A stretch of 64,000 bases of DNA, from contig JBGAOY010000020.1 in the NCBI GenBank assembly GCA_044221555.1, positions 12,524 through 76,523 of the forward strand, given 5' to 3'. The position numbers and the translations under genes were made by a program. The stretch is from JAEUJM01 sp044221555. GTDB taxonomy: Bacteria > Actinomycetota > Acidimicrobiia > Acidimicrobiales > DATDAH01. Below the pieces are notes generated by a model. The model saw nothing but the letters and a program-made list of their open reading frames with translations. It searched no databases and had not been told where the DNA came from. Within the stretch, counting starts at the first letter, position 1. Each line of letters starts with the position of its first letter. Positions 51,397-60,145 of the stretch are shown here, piece by piece.

Positions 51397-52256
51397 CGCT
51401 CGTCCGCCGTGGCCACGAGGGGCGCCGGCCCACCGACCGAGGTGCCCGCGGGCGTGATGGGTGCGTCCACCGCCGGGCGGGGGCCGGCGGTGCCCGCCTC
51501 GGCACGGCGCTCGGCCAGGGCCACGTCGAGGCCCAGGTCCTCCACCTGCGACTCGAGGTAGGCCAGGCGGAAGCGGTGGACCAGCAGCCACAGGTAGACG
51601 AGCAGCATCACCACCATGCCGAGCATCAGGCTGAACAGCATCAGCCCGTCGATCTGGGGGTCGAGGCGGGTGATGGTGGGGCCCTGGTGCAGCGTGCGCC
51701 ACCACACCGTTGAGTAGTGGACGATGGGGACGTCGACGAAGGCGATGAGCCCGGCGATGGCCGCCCGCTTGGCCCGGACGTCGGGCTCGGACGGGATGCG
51801 TCGCACCGCCAGGTAGCCGAGGAACAGCACCAGCAGCAGCGCGGTGGTGGTGAGCCGCGCGTCCCACACCCAGTAGACGCCCCAGGTGGGCCGGCCCCAC
51901 AACATGCCGGTGAGCAGGGTGAGCGACGTGAACACCACCCCGACCTCTGCGGACGCGCCGGCGGTGAGGTCCCAGAAGCGGGACTTCTTCCACAGGTACA
52001 GGGCACTCCCGAGGGCGGTGACCCCGAAGGCCAGGAAGGCCACGATCGACACCGGCACGTGGACGTACATGATCCGCACGGCGTCGCGCTGCACCACGTC
52101 GGGCGCGCTCCACACCAGCCCGAACGCCAACAGCGCGGCGATCCCCACCAGGCACACGGCACCGAGCACCCGGGTGAAGGGCGATCCGGTGCCCACCGGC
52201 GCACCCGGTTCGGTCTGTGTCGCCGCACCGCTGCGCTGCGCAGCGTCTCGATTCAT
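51393..52256 (-). CDS. ccmC: CcmC-type haem transporter/ligase
   Basis: 287 residues, six helices. WWD motif in RPTWGVYWVWDARLTTT; conserved His in RIMYVHVPVSI and VPIVHYSTVWWRTLHQG. Loads haem on CcmE. A 50-residue C-terminal cytoplasmic extension is longer than usual. Overlaps ccmB by four bases. Confidence 0.94.
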   Translation of the reverse strand: MNRDAAQRSGAATQTEPGAPVGTGSPFTRVLGAVCLVGIAALLAFGLVWSAPDVVQRDAVRIMYVHVPVSIVAFLAFGVTALGSALYLWKKSRFWDLTAGASAEVGVVFTSLTLLTGMLWGRPTWGVYWVWDARLTTTALLLVLFLGYLAVRRIPSEPDVRAKRAAIAGLIAFVDVPIVHYSTVWWRTLHQGPTITRLDPQIDGLMLFSLMLGMVVMLLVYLWLLVHRFRLAYLESQVEDLGLDVALAERRAEAGTAGPRPAVDAPITPAGTSVGGPAPLVATADER

Positions 52257-52921
52257 GACTCCTCCAGGAGGGGCCCGAAGGCGAGCACCCCGAACACGGT
52301 GTAGATGACGGCGAAGATTGCCAGCAGCGTGCACCACGACCAGCCTTCGCCCGTGGTGCCGGAGAACGCGGCCTCGAATGCCCGCGTCGCCCCGATGAGG
52401 ACGGGCGCCGCCACTGGCAACAACAGGAGCGGGAGCAGGGTTTCCCGCACCCGCAAGCCGGCGGCGAGCACGCCGTAGAGGCTACCGCTGGCTGCCAGCC
52501 CCGCGGTCGCGGCCACACAGGTGACCGCCACGAGCCCCATGCCGTGCACCTCGGCGTTGTAGAGCACCATCACGCCCGCGAGGAGCAGCACCTCGAGCGC
52601 GAGGAGCTCGGCCGCGATCGCGGCGGCCTTGCCGAGGAAGATGCCGGCCGGGTCGAGGCCCGAGAGGCGCAGCGCGTCGCGGTTGCCGTCGGCGGCCTCG
52701 ACCGAGAAGGCACGGGAGAGCGCCAGCAGCGCGGCGAACAGGACGGTGACCCAGTACAGGCCGGCGGTGGCCCGCTCGAGGATGCCCCGGTCGGGGTCGA
52801 GGGCGAAGGCGAACAGGATCAGCACCAGGATCGCGAAGGGGGCGACCTGGTTGGTCGCCACGCGCGAGCGCCACTCGAGGCGCAGGTCCTTGCCGGCGAC
52901 CAGGGCGGCGTCACGGAACAC
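52253..52921 (-). CDS. ccmB: CcmB-type ABC permease
   Basis: 222 residues, six helices. KDLRLEWRSRVATNQVAPFAILVLILFAFALDPD and RDALRLSGLDPAGIFLGKAAA are the family N-terminus and coupling loop. With CcmA it powers release of holo-CcmE. Overlaps ccmA by 11 bp. Confidence 0.93.
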   Translation of the reverse strand: MFRDAALVAGKDLRLEWRSRVATNQVAPFAILVLILFAFALDPDRGILERATAGLYWVTVLFAALLALSRAFSVEAADGNRDALRLSGLDPAGIFLGKAAAIAAELLALEVLLLAGVMVLYNAEVHGMGLVAVTCVAATAGLAASGSLYGVLAAGLRVRETLLPLLLLPVAAPVLIGATRAFEAAFSGTTGEGWSWCTLLAIFAVIYTVFGVLAFGPLLEES

Positions 52922-53600
52922 GGGCCACCTCGGTGCTGTCGGCGCGATCGTCGGGCTGATGGTCGGCGACGACCGCCCCTCCCGCGATGTGCACCACCCG
53001 GGGCGCCAGGCCCTGCACCCGGTCGAGCTCGTGTGAGGCCATCATCACCGTGGCGCCGGCCGTGGTGGCGTCGCGGATGAGTCCGTCCAGCAGGTCGCGG
53101 CCGTCCTGGTCGAGGCCGGCGTGGGGCTCGTCCAGCAGCCACAGCTCGGGCCGGCGCGCGACCAGCACGGCCAGGGCCGTTCGCCGGCGCTGGCCCGCCG
53201 AGAGCCGCCCGACGGCCACGGCGGCCAGGCGGCCGTCGAGGCCCAGCCGGGCCATCGCCGCCTCGGCATCGCTCGCCTCGGCCCGCGCCGCCCTGGCCCA
53301 GAACGTCACGTTGTCGGCCACGGTGAGCTCGTCGTACAGGTGGGTCTCGTGGCCGAGCAGCCCCACGTGGCGGCGCACCTCCCGCCGATCGGCGACGAGA
53401 TCGTGGCCCAGCACCACGGCGACGCCCGACGCCACCGGCGCCAAGCCGGCGCACAGCCGCAGCAGTGTGGTCTTCCCGGCCCCGTTCGGGCCCTGCAGCA
53501 CGACCGTCTCACCCCGACCGACGTCGAGGTCGACGCCGGCGAGGGCAGGGAAGCGCCCGAGCAGCGAGACCGCGGCGCGGAGGTGGACGACGGACTCCAT
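52911..53600 (-). CDS. ccmA: CcmA-type ABC ATPase
   Basis: 229 residues. Walker A GPNGAGKTT, signature LSAGQRRRTALA, Walker B LWLLDEPHAGLD, switch His in MMASHELD. First gene of the nine-gene leftward ccm operon, all members overlapping or within 8 bp. Divergent from the stress-protein gene. Confidence 0.93.
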   Translation of the reverse strand: MESVVHLRAAVSLLGRFPALAGVDLDVGRGETVVLQGPNGAGKTTLLRLCAGLAPVASGVAVVLGHDLVADRREVRRHVGLLGHETHLYDELTVADNVTFWARAARAEASDAEAAMARLGLDGRLAAVAVGRLSAGQRRRTALAVLVARRPELWLLDEPHAGLDQDGRDLLDGLIRDATTAGATVMMASHELDRVQGLAPRVVHIAGGAVVADHQPDDRADSTEVARVP

Positions 53601-53652
53601 GGGGACCGGTCGAAGGCTACGGAGGCGGCGCTGCCATCAGCAAGCGCGAGAT

Positions 53653-53667
53653 GGGACTTTCGCCCCT
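53653..53667 (+). promoter_or_regulatory. DevR-type box 1, upstream of the stress-protein gene
   Basis: GGGACTTTCGCCCCT. Centre 53660 is 42 bp before the ATG at 53702, and the -10 TAGCGT (53690-53695) is 6 bases before that ATG. This is the classic activator position if the mRNA is leaderless. Confidence 0.65.
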
Positions 53668-53701
53668 GCCCCCCGGCGCGACAGGACCGTAGCGTCGAGC
53701 C

Positions 53702-54190
53702 ATGGGCGACACCCCACAGACCGACGCTCGGTCCCAGGCCTCCCGCGGCGTCGTGGTCGTCGGCGTCGACGACTCCCCCGGCGCCGAGCGGGCCCTCCGC
53801 TGGGCGGTCCGGGAGGCCGCGGCCCACGACTGGGACGTCACCGCGGTGCTGGCGTGGGAGGTGCCCGCGACCGGGGCGCTCGGCGTCGAGCCGCTGCCGG
53901 TCGACATCGCCGCGCTGGCCCAGGGCGCCTCGGAGACGTTGGCCAGGATCCTCGCGCGGGTGGCCGACGAGGCCGAGGCCCTCGGCGTCACCGTCACGGG
54001 CGAGGCCGCGCACGGTCACCCCCGCCACGTGTTGTTGGAGCTGTCCGAGGACGCCGACCTGCTGGTGGTCGGCTCGCGGGGACGTGGTGGGTTCGCCGGC
54101 CTGCTCCTGGGCTCGGTCAGCTCGTACTGCACGAAGCACGCACAGGGCCCGGTGGCGGTGATCCCGACGCCGGCGACGGGCGAGTCGTGA
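53702..54190 (+). CDS. Universal stress protein
   Basis: 162 residues, single UspA domain: VVVGVDDSPGAERALRWAVREAAAH and the ATP-binding GSRGRGGFAGLLLGSVS. DevR regulons in mycobacteria contain several such proteins. The next gene starts within its stop codon (GTGA). Confidence 0.92.
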   Translation: MGDTPQTDARSQASRGVVVVGVDDSPGAERALRWAVREAAAHDWDVTAVLAWEVPATGALGVEPLPVDIAALAQGASETLARILARVADEAEALGVTVTGEAAHGHPRHVLLELSEDADLLVVGSRGRGGFAGLLLGSVSSYCTKHAQGPVAVIPTPATGES

Positions 54191-55077
54191 CCGGCGACGC
54201 CATGCACGTGTTGATCGTGGGATCGGACGCCCCGGCCGTGGGCTCCGCCACGGTCGCGCTGGCCGCCGCCGGCCACATCGTCAGCCACGTCACCCCCGAG
54301 AGCGGCACCCCGTTCATGTGGCCGGACACGACGGTGCGCCGTTTCGAGGCCGAGACCGTCGACGTGGTGGTGTCCATCCCCGGCCGGGCCCTCTCGAGCG
54401 TGCCGTGGTGCGAGGAGCGGGTGATCGACCTGGTGCACCACGGTGTGCCGCTGGTGCTCGCCGGGACACCGCTGGCCAGCCCCTTCACCGCCTGGGCCAG
54501 CCATTGCGTCGAGCTCGACGACGACGTCGTGGAGGCCTGCGAGGCCGTCGCGCGCCGTCGCACGCCGGGGCCCCACGGCCTCGACGAAGACATCGTGAAC
54601 CCTCCCGATCTCTTGGTCACCGCCCCCCGCTTCGGCCCGATCGACTTCGACCAGAGCGGCGGCGAGGTCCTGACCCGGCGCCGGTGCCTGGCGCTGCTCG
54701 GCACGGCCACCGTGGGCCGGGTCGGCCTCACGTCGGGGGCGCTCCCGGTGGTGGTTCCCGTCGACTACCGCCTGTGGCGCGACCAGGTCGTCTTCCGGGC
54801 CCAGGCCGGCTGTCGCCTCCACAGCGCGGCGCGAGACGCGGTGGTGTCCTTCGAGGTCGACGCGCTCGGTCCCACCTACCCCTGGGGGTGGTGCGTGGTC
54901 GTCACCGGGCTGGCCCGTGACATCACCGACACCGACGCGGATGCCGCCGCCGAGACCGTCTTCGACGACGACGGCTGGTGGGCCGGGGGCCGCGACCAGC
55001 GCCTCATCGGGGTGCCGACCGACGTGGTCGCCGGCTGCCGGCTGCGGGCGCGGCCTCCCACCCACACCGGCCCCTGA
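54187..55077 (+). CDS. Fusion of Rossmann-like domain and PPOX flavin-type domain
   Basis: 296 residues from GTG 54187 (ATG 54202 is an alternative). Residues 6-125: HVLIVGSDAPAVGSATVALAAAGHIV...VPLVLAGTPLASPFTAWA, an uncharacterised alpha/beta domain. Residues about 155-280: EVLTRRRCLALLGTATVGRVGL...VVVPVDYRLWRDQVVFRAQAG...SFEVDALG, a PPOX (pyridoxamine oxidase-like) barrel that in relatives binds FMN or F420. The same two domains occur as separate adjacent genes at 61203-61802 and 60656-61219. Overlaps the stress-protein stop, so co-transcribed and under box 1. Confidence 0.85.
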   Translation: MTGDAMHVLIVGSDAPAVGSATVALAAAGHIVSHVTPESGTPFMWPDTTVRRFEAETVDVVVSIPGRALSSVPWCEERVIDLVHHGVPLVLAGTPLASPFTAWASHCVELDDDVVEACEAVARRRTPGPHGLDEDIVNPPDLLVTAPRFGPIDFDQSGGEVLTRRRCLALLGTATVGRVGLTSGALPVVVPVDYRLWRDQVVFRAQAGCRLHSAARDAVVSFEVDALGPTYPWGWCVVVTGLARDITDTDADAAAETVFDDDGWWAGGRDQRLIGVPTDVVAGCRLRARPPTHTGP

Positions 55078-55092
55078 GCCCCGGGCGAGGGC

Positions 55093-56223
55093 TCAGGCCA
55101 GCGGCACCCGCCATTCGAGGCGGGTGCCCTCCGGTGCCACGGGAACGACCACGAACGACCCCCCGTGGCGTTCGGCCCGCTCCTGCAGGTTGTGCAGGCC
55201 ACGACCACCGGTGGCCAGGTCGGCGGGCAGGCCGCGGCCGTCGTCGATCACCGTGAGGCTGAGGTGGTGATCGACCACGTGCAACTGCACCTCCACCCCC
55301 GACGCGTGGGCATGGCGGGCCACGTTGCTGAGCGCCTCACGGACCGCGGACAGCAGGTCCACGGCCAACGAACCGCTCACCGAGGCATCGATCGGCCCGT
55401 CGAAGGTGACCCGGGGCTCGAAGCCCAGCGGACCGGTGGCCTCGCGACAGAGCGAGACCACCTCGGCGCGGGCGCCGTTCACCTGCCGCCGCTTCGAGGA
55501 CTCCAGACCGAAGATGGCGGTCCGGATGTGCTTGACGGTGATGTCCAGGTCGTCGACCGCGGCCTCGATGCGGTCGACCACCTCGGGTCGCTCGGCCAAC
55601 CGGATGGCTGCCTGTAGGGACAGCCCGGTGGCGAAGAGACGCTGGATGACGGTGTCGTGCAGGTCGCGGGCGATGCGCTCGCGGTCCTCGACGATGGCCG
55701 CCGCCTGCACCCGGGCGTGCAGGCGGGCGTTCTCGATGGCCACGCCGGCGGCCACCGACAGGCCCACCACCAAGAGCTCGTCGAGCTCGGTGAACTCGTC
55801 ACCCGAGCGCTTCTCGGTGAGGTACAGGTTGCCGAACACCTCGTCGCGCACCCGGAGCGGCACGCCGAGGAACGACGTCATCGGTGGGTGCCCCGGCGGG
55901 AACCCGTAGCTGTCAGGGTGCTTGGCGATGTCGGGGAGCCGGATGGGCTCGTGGCCCACGATGAGCAGGCCCAGCACCCCGTGTCCCTTGGGTTGGTGGC
56001 CGATGGCCCGGCGCTGCGCGTCGTCGAGCCCCACGGTGATGAACTCGGACAGCCCCGTGCCCGCCTCGTCGAGGACCCCGAGCGCGGCATAGCGCGCGTC
56101 GGCCAACCCGGCCGCGGCCGCCACGATGCGCTGCAGCATGGACGGGAGGTCGAGGTCGGCGCCCACGGCGGCGACGGCCTCGAGCAGCTCCTGCATGCTC
56201 GAGGGCACGGGGGGCAGCGACAC
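55093..56223 (-). CDS. devS: DevS/DosS-like sensor histidine kinase, one GAF domain
   Basis: 376 residues from GTG 56223; a -10 TAACCT (56231-56236) lies 7 bases before, so leaderless. GAF domain residues 25-170, with YGFPPGHPPMTSFLGVPLRV; His112 aligns with what I recall as the haem ligand of DosS and DosT. HisKA_3 with phospho-acceptor His189 in RERIARDLHDTVIQRLFATG, then HATPase (LSNVARHAHASG, IDDGRGLPADLATGGRGLHNLQERA). DosS has two GAFs; this has one. No membrane helices. Divergent from devR. Confidence 0.92.
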   Translation of the reverse strand: MSLPPVPSSMQELLEAVAAVGADLDLPSMLQRIVAAAAGLADARYAALGVLDEAGTGLSEFITVGLDDAQRRAIGHQPKGHGVLGLLIVGHEPIRLPDIAKHPDSYGFPPGHPPMTSFLGVPLRVRDEVFGNLYLTEKRSGDEFTELDELLVVGLSVAAGVAIENARLHARVQAAAIVEDRERIARDLHDTVIQRLFATGLSLQAAIRLAERPEVVDRIEAAVDDLDITVKHIRTAIFGLESSKRRQVNGARAEVVSLCREATGPLGFEPRVTFDGPIDASVSGSLAVDLLSAVREALSNVARHAHASGVEVQLHVVDHHLSLTVIDDGRGLPADLATGGRGLHNLQERAERHGGSFVVVPVAPEGTRLEWRVPLA

Positions 56224-56287
56224 GTCGGCGAGGTTACCGACGCGGCCCTCCCGGCGAGAAGGTCGGGACACGGGCCAGACTGTGGGC

Positions 56288-56944
56288 ATGACCGTTCGTG
56301 TGTTCCTGCTCGACGACCACGAGGTGGTCCGCCGCGGCCTCCGCGACCTGATCGAAGCGGAGGACGACCTCGAGGTCGTGGGCGAGGCGGGCACCGCCGA
56401 GGAGGCCTACGGTCGCATCCCGGCCACCCGTCCCGACGTCGCCGTCCTCGACGTCCGCCTGCCGGACGGCGACGGCATCGAGGTGTGCCGCGACATCCGC
56501 TCGAAGCACCCCGAGATCCAGTGCCTGATGCTCACGTCGTTCGCCGACGACGAGGCGCTGTTCGCGGCGATCATGGCCGGTGCCGCCGGGTACCTGCTGA
56601 AGCAGGTGAAGGGCACCGACCTGGTGGGCGGCATCCGGCGCGTCGGGGCGGGCGAGTCGTTGCTCGACCCGGCCCTGACGGAGCGGGTGCTCGAACGGCT
56701 GCGCACGCCCGAGGACGACGAATTGTCGGCGCTCACCACCCAGGAGCGCCGCATCCTCGACCTGATCGCCGAGGGGCTCACCAACCGCCAGATCGGCGAG
56801 CGCATGTTCCTGGCCGAGAAGACGGTGAAGAACTACGTGTCGAACCTGCTGTCGAAGCTGGGCATGAGCCGCCGGACCGAGGCCGCGGTGTTCGCGGCCC
56901 GCCTGTCCGAGCGCCGCGACCGCGAGCAGACCGGGCGGGGCTGA
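56288..56944 (+). CDS. devR: DevR/DosR-like NarL-family response regulator
   Basis: 218 residues from ATG 56288. Receiver with D9, D10 and phospho-acceptor Asp55 in VAVLDVRLPDGDG; LuxR-type helix-turn-helix LTTQERRILDLIAEGLTNRQIGERMFLAEKTVKNYVSNLLSKLGM and end RRTEAAVFAA. This is strikingly close to mycobacterial DevR, including RMFLAEKTVKNYVS. A weak box (GGGACACGGGCC, 56265-56276) precedes it. Confidence 0.94.
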   Translation: MTVRVFLLDDHEVVRRGLRDLIEAEDDLEVVGEAGTAEEAYGRIPATRPDVAVLDVRLPDGDGIEVCRDIRSKHPEIQCLMLTSFADDEALFAAIMAGAAGYLLKQVKGTDLVGGIRRVGAGESLLDPALTERVLERLRTPEDDELSALTTQERRILDLIAEGLTNRQIGERMFLAEKTVKNYVSNLLSKLGMSRRTEAAVFAARLSERRDREQTGRG

Positions 56945-56979
56945 CACCCCACCCGGCCCACTCGCGGTCGCCGCCGGGC

Positions 56980-58386
56980 TCAGGTCTCGGGGTCGGCCAC
57001 CACCACCGCGGTCAGCATGCCGAAGTGGCCGCTCTCCCGCTCGACGTGGCTGAGGATGTGGCAGTGCCAGACCCAGGCTCCGGGGTTGTCGGCGTGGAAG
57101 AGCACGCTGTAGCGCTCACCCGGCCCGACGGTGAGGGTGTCGGCCCAGTAGGGGTGATCGAGCGGGATGCCGTCCCGTGCGTACACGAGCTGGGGGAACT
57201 GGTGCAGGTGCATCGGGTGGAACAGCTCGCCCTCGTTGAAGTAGTCGACCTTCATCCAGTCACCCGTCTCCAGCGTGTAGGGGGCGGTGGCCGGGAAGGA
57301 CTTGCCGTTGAGCGTGAGGCCGATGACGCCCGAGTCGTTCAACACCATGGGCGTGTCGATGACGGGCTCGAGGTCGGCCGGCACGTCGATGCCGCCGATC
57401 GTCTGTCCCGTCGGCATGGGCACCTCGCCGACGTAGATGGCGCCGAACATGCCGTTGGGCACGCTCACCTGGCCCATGTGGTGGGGGTGGTACATGGCCA
57501 CCGCCGGCGTGTCCTGGGCGGTGAACTCGTACGAGAAGTCGTCACCCGGTTGGATCAGGTCCTGGGTGATGGGCGACACGCCGTCCATCGCGTTGGGCAG
57601 GCGCAAGCCGTGCAGGTGCATGTCGGTGGGCGCCGGCAGGTCGTTGTGCACGATGATGCGCACCTTCTCGCCCTCGTCCACGTGGATGGTGGGCGCCGGC
57701 ACCATGCCGTTGTAGGTCCAGGCGTCGACCACTTCGCCGGGCGCCACCTCCCACGGGGCGATCTCGGCGTTGAGCTCGAACTCCGTGAACCCGTCGGCCG
57801 CCACCGTGGAGTCCAGCTCCTGGCCGCCGACACCCTCGGTCAGCGGCTCGCCGCCGATGGCCTCGACGAACGTGTTGATGCTGGCGTTCATGGCGTCGGA
57901 CATCGCCATGTAGTCCATGGTGTCGCCGCCCGAGCCGCTGCCGGTGGCATGGGCGTTGTCGGTGGAACCGCCGCCGGCCGGCGCGACCGTCAGCGTGCCC
58001 TTCATGCCCTGGTCGGCGTGGCCGGGGATCGTGCAGAGCAGCGTGTAGTCGCCGGCGTCGAGGTTGCCGGCGTCGAGGGTGGCGCTGCCGCCGGCATCGA
58101 TGTTGCCGGTGGTCGCATCGGTCTCCTCGATGGTCAGGTTGTGGGTCTGGGTGCCCGTGTTGCTGACCGCGAAGGTGACCGGGCCGGCATCGGCGGTGAT
58201 GGTGCCCGGGTCGATGGACCACTCGCTCAGCGTCACGGGGATGGGCCCGGCGGCCGTGCTCTCACCGCCGCCACCGCCGCCGCCGTCGCCGTTGGCCACC
58301 GCGACCGCGATGCCCGCGATCAGGACGGCGAAGAGTGACGCGAGCACGGCGAAGGTGACGCCGGCGCCTCGGTCGCGAGATGGCAT
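56980..58386 (-). CDS. Multicopper oxidase with N-terminal cupredoxin domain
   Basis: 468 residues from ATG 58386 (AGGAG 8 bases upstream). N-terminal signal-anchor (VTFAVLASLFAVLIAGIAVAVA) and Gly linker; plastocyanin-type domain with HNLTIEE and CTIPGHADQGM (His, Cys, His, Met); then oxidase domains with HLHGLRLP, MYHPHHMGQ, HPMHLHQF and HCHILSHVERESGHFGML, giving type 1 and trinuclear copper ligands. Exported. The attached cupredoxin could feed electrons to or from the oxidase; nitrite or O2 as acceptor cannot be decided. Confidence 0.9.
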   Translation of the reverse strand: MPSRDRGAGVTFAVLASLFAVLIAGIAVAVANGDGGGGGGGESTAAGPIPVTLSEWSIDPGTITADAGPVTFAVSNTGTQTHNLTIEETDATTGNIDAGGSATLDAGNLDAGDYTLLCTIPGHADQGMKGTLTVAPAGGGSTDNAHATGSGSGGDTMDYMAMSDAMNASINTFVEAIGGEPLTEGVGGQELDSTVAADGFTEFELNAEIAPWEVAPGEVVDAWTYNGMVPAPTIHVDEGEKVRIIVHNDLPAPTDMHLHGLRLPNAMDGVSPITQDLIQPGDDFSYEFTAQDTPAVAMYHPHHMGQVSVPNGMFGAIYVGEVPMPTGQTIGGIDVPADLEPVIDTPMVLNDSGVIGLTLNGKSFPATAPYTLETGDWMKVDYFNEGELFHPMHLHQFPQLVYARDGIPLDHPYWADTLTVGPGERYSVLFHADNPGAWVWHCHILSHVERESGHFGMLTAVVVADPET

Positions 58387-58473
58387 GTCGGATGCTCCTG
58401 AGGGAAAGGGGAGGAAGCCCGCGGGGGTCCGGGGTCGTCGCAAAGTATCGGTGGCGCGCCCCAAGAGCCACTA

Positions 58474-58488
58474 GGGACTTCCGGCCCT
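58474..58488 (-). promoter_or_regulatory. DevR-type box 2, between oxidase and kinase genes
   Basis: GGGACTTCCGGCCCT. It lies about 88 bp from each divergent start (58386 and 58572). For the oxidase a minus-strand -10 TACTTT (58442-58447) places the box centre about 46 bp before the start of transcription. Confidence 0.6.
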
Positions 58489-58571
58489 TTCTCCCGGGCA
58501 TCGCCCCGCCCACGCCCACGCCTACGCCCAGACGTGACCTTCGCCTCTGCGACCTCCCACGCCGGGCGGCG

Positions 58572-60086
58572 ATGATGGGGCCGATGCCCGCCTCGGTCCC
58601 TCCCGGCCTGCCCGCCGCGATCGTCGAGACGCACATCTCCACCGTCGTGTTCGACGGCGACCGGGCGTACAAGCGGTACAAGCCGCTGCGCACGGCCTTC
58701 CTGGATCACACCACCGTGGAGCGCCGCCGCCTGGACTGCGAGCGCGAGGTCGAGCTGAACCGCCGCCTCGCCCCGGACGTGTACCTGGGCGTCGCCGAGG
58801 TGCGCGGCACCGACGGGGAGGTATGCGACCACCTCGTCGTGATGCGCCGCCTCGACCCGGCCACGCGCTTGGCCACGCTGGCCCGCGCCGGTGGAGGCGC
58901 CGACGAGGTGCAGGCGGTCGCCCGGCGGATGGCCGAGTTCCACGCCACCGCCGCCCGGTCACCCGACATCGACGCCGTGGCCACGCCGTCGAGCCTCCGG
59001 CAACGGTGGGACGCCGACCTCGACGAGACCCGCCGCACGACCCTCGGCGCCCGCCACCACGACCTGATCGGTCGGCTCCGGGGCCTCGCGCACCGGTACC
59101 TCACGGCGAGAGAACCGCTGCTCGCGGCCCGGATCGCGGACGGCCACATACGCGACGGCCAGGGCGACCTCCTCGCCGACGACATCTTCTGCCTGGAGGA
59201 CGGACCCCGCATCCTCGACTGCCTGGCCTTCGACGACCGACTGCGGTGGGGCGACGTGCTCGCCGACCTCGCCTTCCTCGCCATGGACCTCGAGTTCCTC
59301 GGCCGTCCCGACCTGGCCGGCGCGTTGTGGCGCGCCTACGCCGACGCCTCCGGTGAGGCCCACCCCCCGTCCTTGGCCGACCTCTACGTGGCCCAGCGCG
59401 CGGTGGTGCGGGCCAAGGTGCACGCCCTGCGGGCGGAGCAACTGCCCGCCGACGAGGTTGCGGCCGCCGCCGAGGCCACCGCCGTCGACCGCCTGCTCCG
59501 CCTGGCCGCCGATCACCTGGCCGCGGCCGAGCCCCGCATCGTGCTGGTCGGCGGCAGCCCCGGGACGGGGAAATCGACCCTGGCGGCGGCGGTGGCCGAG
59601 GAGACGGGTTGGCTCGTGCTGCGCTCCGACGAGGTCCGCAAGGGGCTGCTCGGACGCGACCGCCTCGCCCATGAGGCGTCCCGCCAGGATCAGGGCGCCT
59701 ACGCGCCCGACGTGACCGACCGGGTGTACGCCGAACTGGTCGCACGGGCGGCCTCGGCCGTGGGTGCCGGGGGCTCGGTGGTCCTCGATGCCTCCTGGCG
59801 CACCGCCGCCCAACGCGACCTGGCCCGCCGGGCTGCCGGTGCGCTCACCGCCCGGCTCACCGAGGTGCGCTGCGTCGCACCCGTGGCCCTGTGCCGAGAA
59901 CGGGTGCGGACCCGATGGGAGCGGGGCGACGACCCGTCGGAGGCCACCCCGGAGATCGCGACCCGCCTGGCGGCCGCCTTCGACCCGTGGCCCGAGGCGA
60001 TCGAGGTCGACACCGCCGGCCCGTCGGCCCGCAGCCGGGAAGCGGCGATGACGGCCCTCGGACCGGCACCCTCCGACGTGAGGTGA
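58572..60086 (+). CDS. Rv2004c-like protein: APH-type kinase domain plus AAA P-loop kinase
   Basis: 504 residues from ATG 58572 (ATG 58584 possible). N-terminal phosphotransferase domain: REVELNRRLAPDVYLGVAEVRG, VVMRRLD, and catalytic-like GQGDLLADDIFCLEDGPRILDCLAFDDRLRW. C-terminal AAA_33 kinase: Walker A VGGSPGTGKSTLAAAVA, SDEVRKGLLG, VVLDASWR. This two-domain layout is that of the DevR-regulon protein Rv2004c of M. tuberculosis. Substrate unknown. Confidence 0.9.
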   Translation: MMGPMPASVPPGLPAAIVETHISTVVFDGDRAYKRYKPLRTAFLDHTTVERRRLDCEREVELNRRLAPDVYLGVAEVRGTDGEVCDHLVVMRRLDPATRLATLARAGGGADEVQAVARRMAEFHATAARSPDIDAVATPSSLRQRWDADLDETRRTTLGARHHDLIGRLRGLAHRYLTAREPLLAARIADGHIRDGQGDLLADDIFCLEDGPRILDCLAFDDRLRWGDVLADLAFLAMDLEFLGRPDLAGALWRAYADASGEAHPPSLADLYVAQRAVVRAKVHALRAEQLPADEVAAAAEATAVDRLLRLAADHLAAAEPRIVLVGGSPGTGKSTLAAAVAEETGWLVLRSDEVRKGLLGRDRLAHEASRQDQGAYAPDVTDRVYAELVARAASAVGAGGSVVLDASWRTAAQRDLARRAAGALTARLTEVRCVAPVALCRERVRTRWERGDDPSEATPEIATRLAAAFDPWPEAIEVDTAGPSARSREAAMTALGPAPSDVR

Positions 60087-60127
60087 CCGGCCCGAGGACC
60101 GAGAGCTCCGGCGCGGCGGCCGTCAGG

Positions 60128-60145
60128 AGGCCCGTTACGGGGCCT
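60128..60145. terminator. Hairpin between convergent genes
   Basis: AGGCCC-GTTACG-GGGCCT, 6-bp arms, in the 58-bp gap between the kinase stop (60086) and the helical-protein stop (60145). TCAGGAGGCC occurs on both sides. Bidirectional terminator inferred. Confidence 0.5.

Noticed and set aside
56265..56276. A fifth DevR-type box before devR (GGGACACGGGCC)
   Set aside because: The spacing is shorter than in the other four and the right arm is incomplete; kept only as a weak note.
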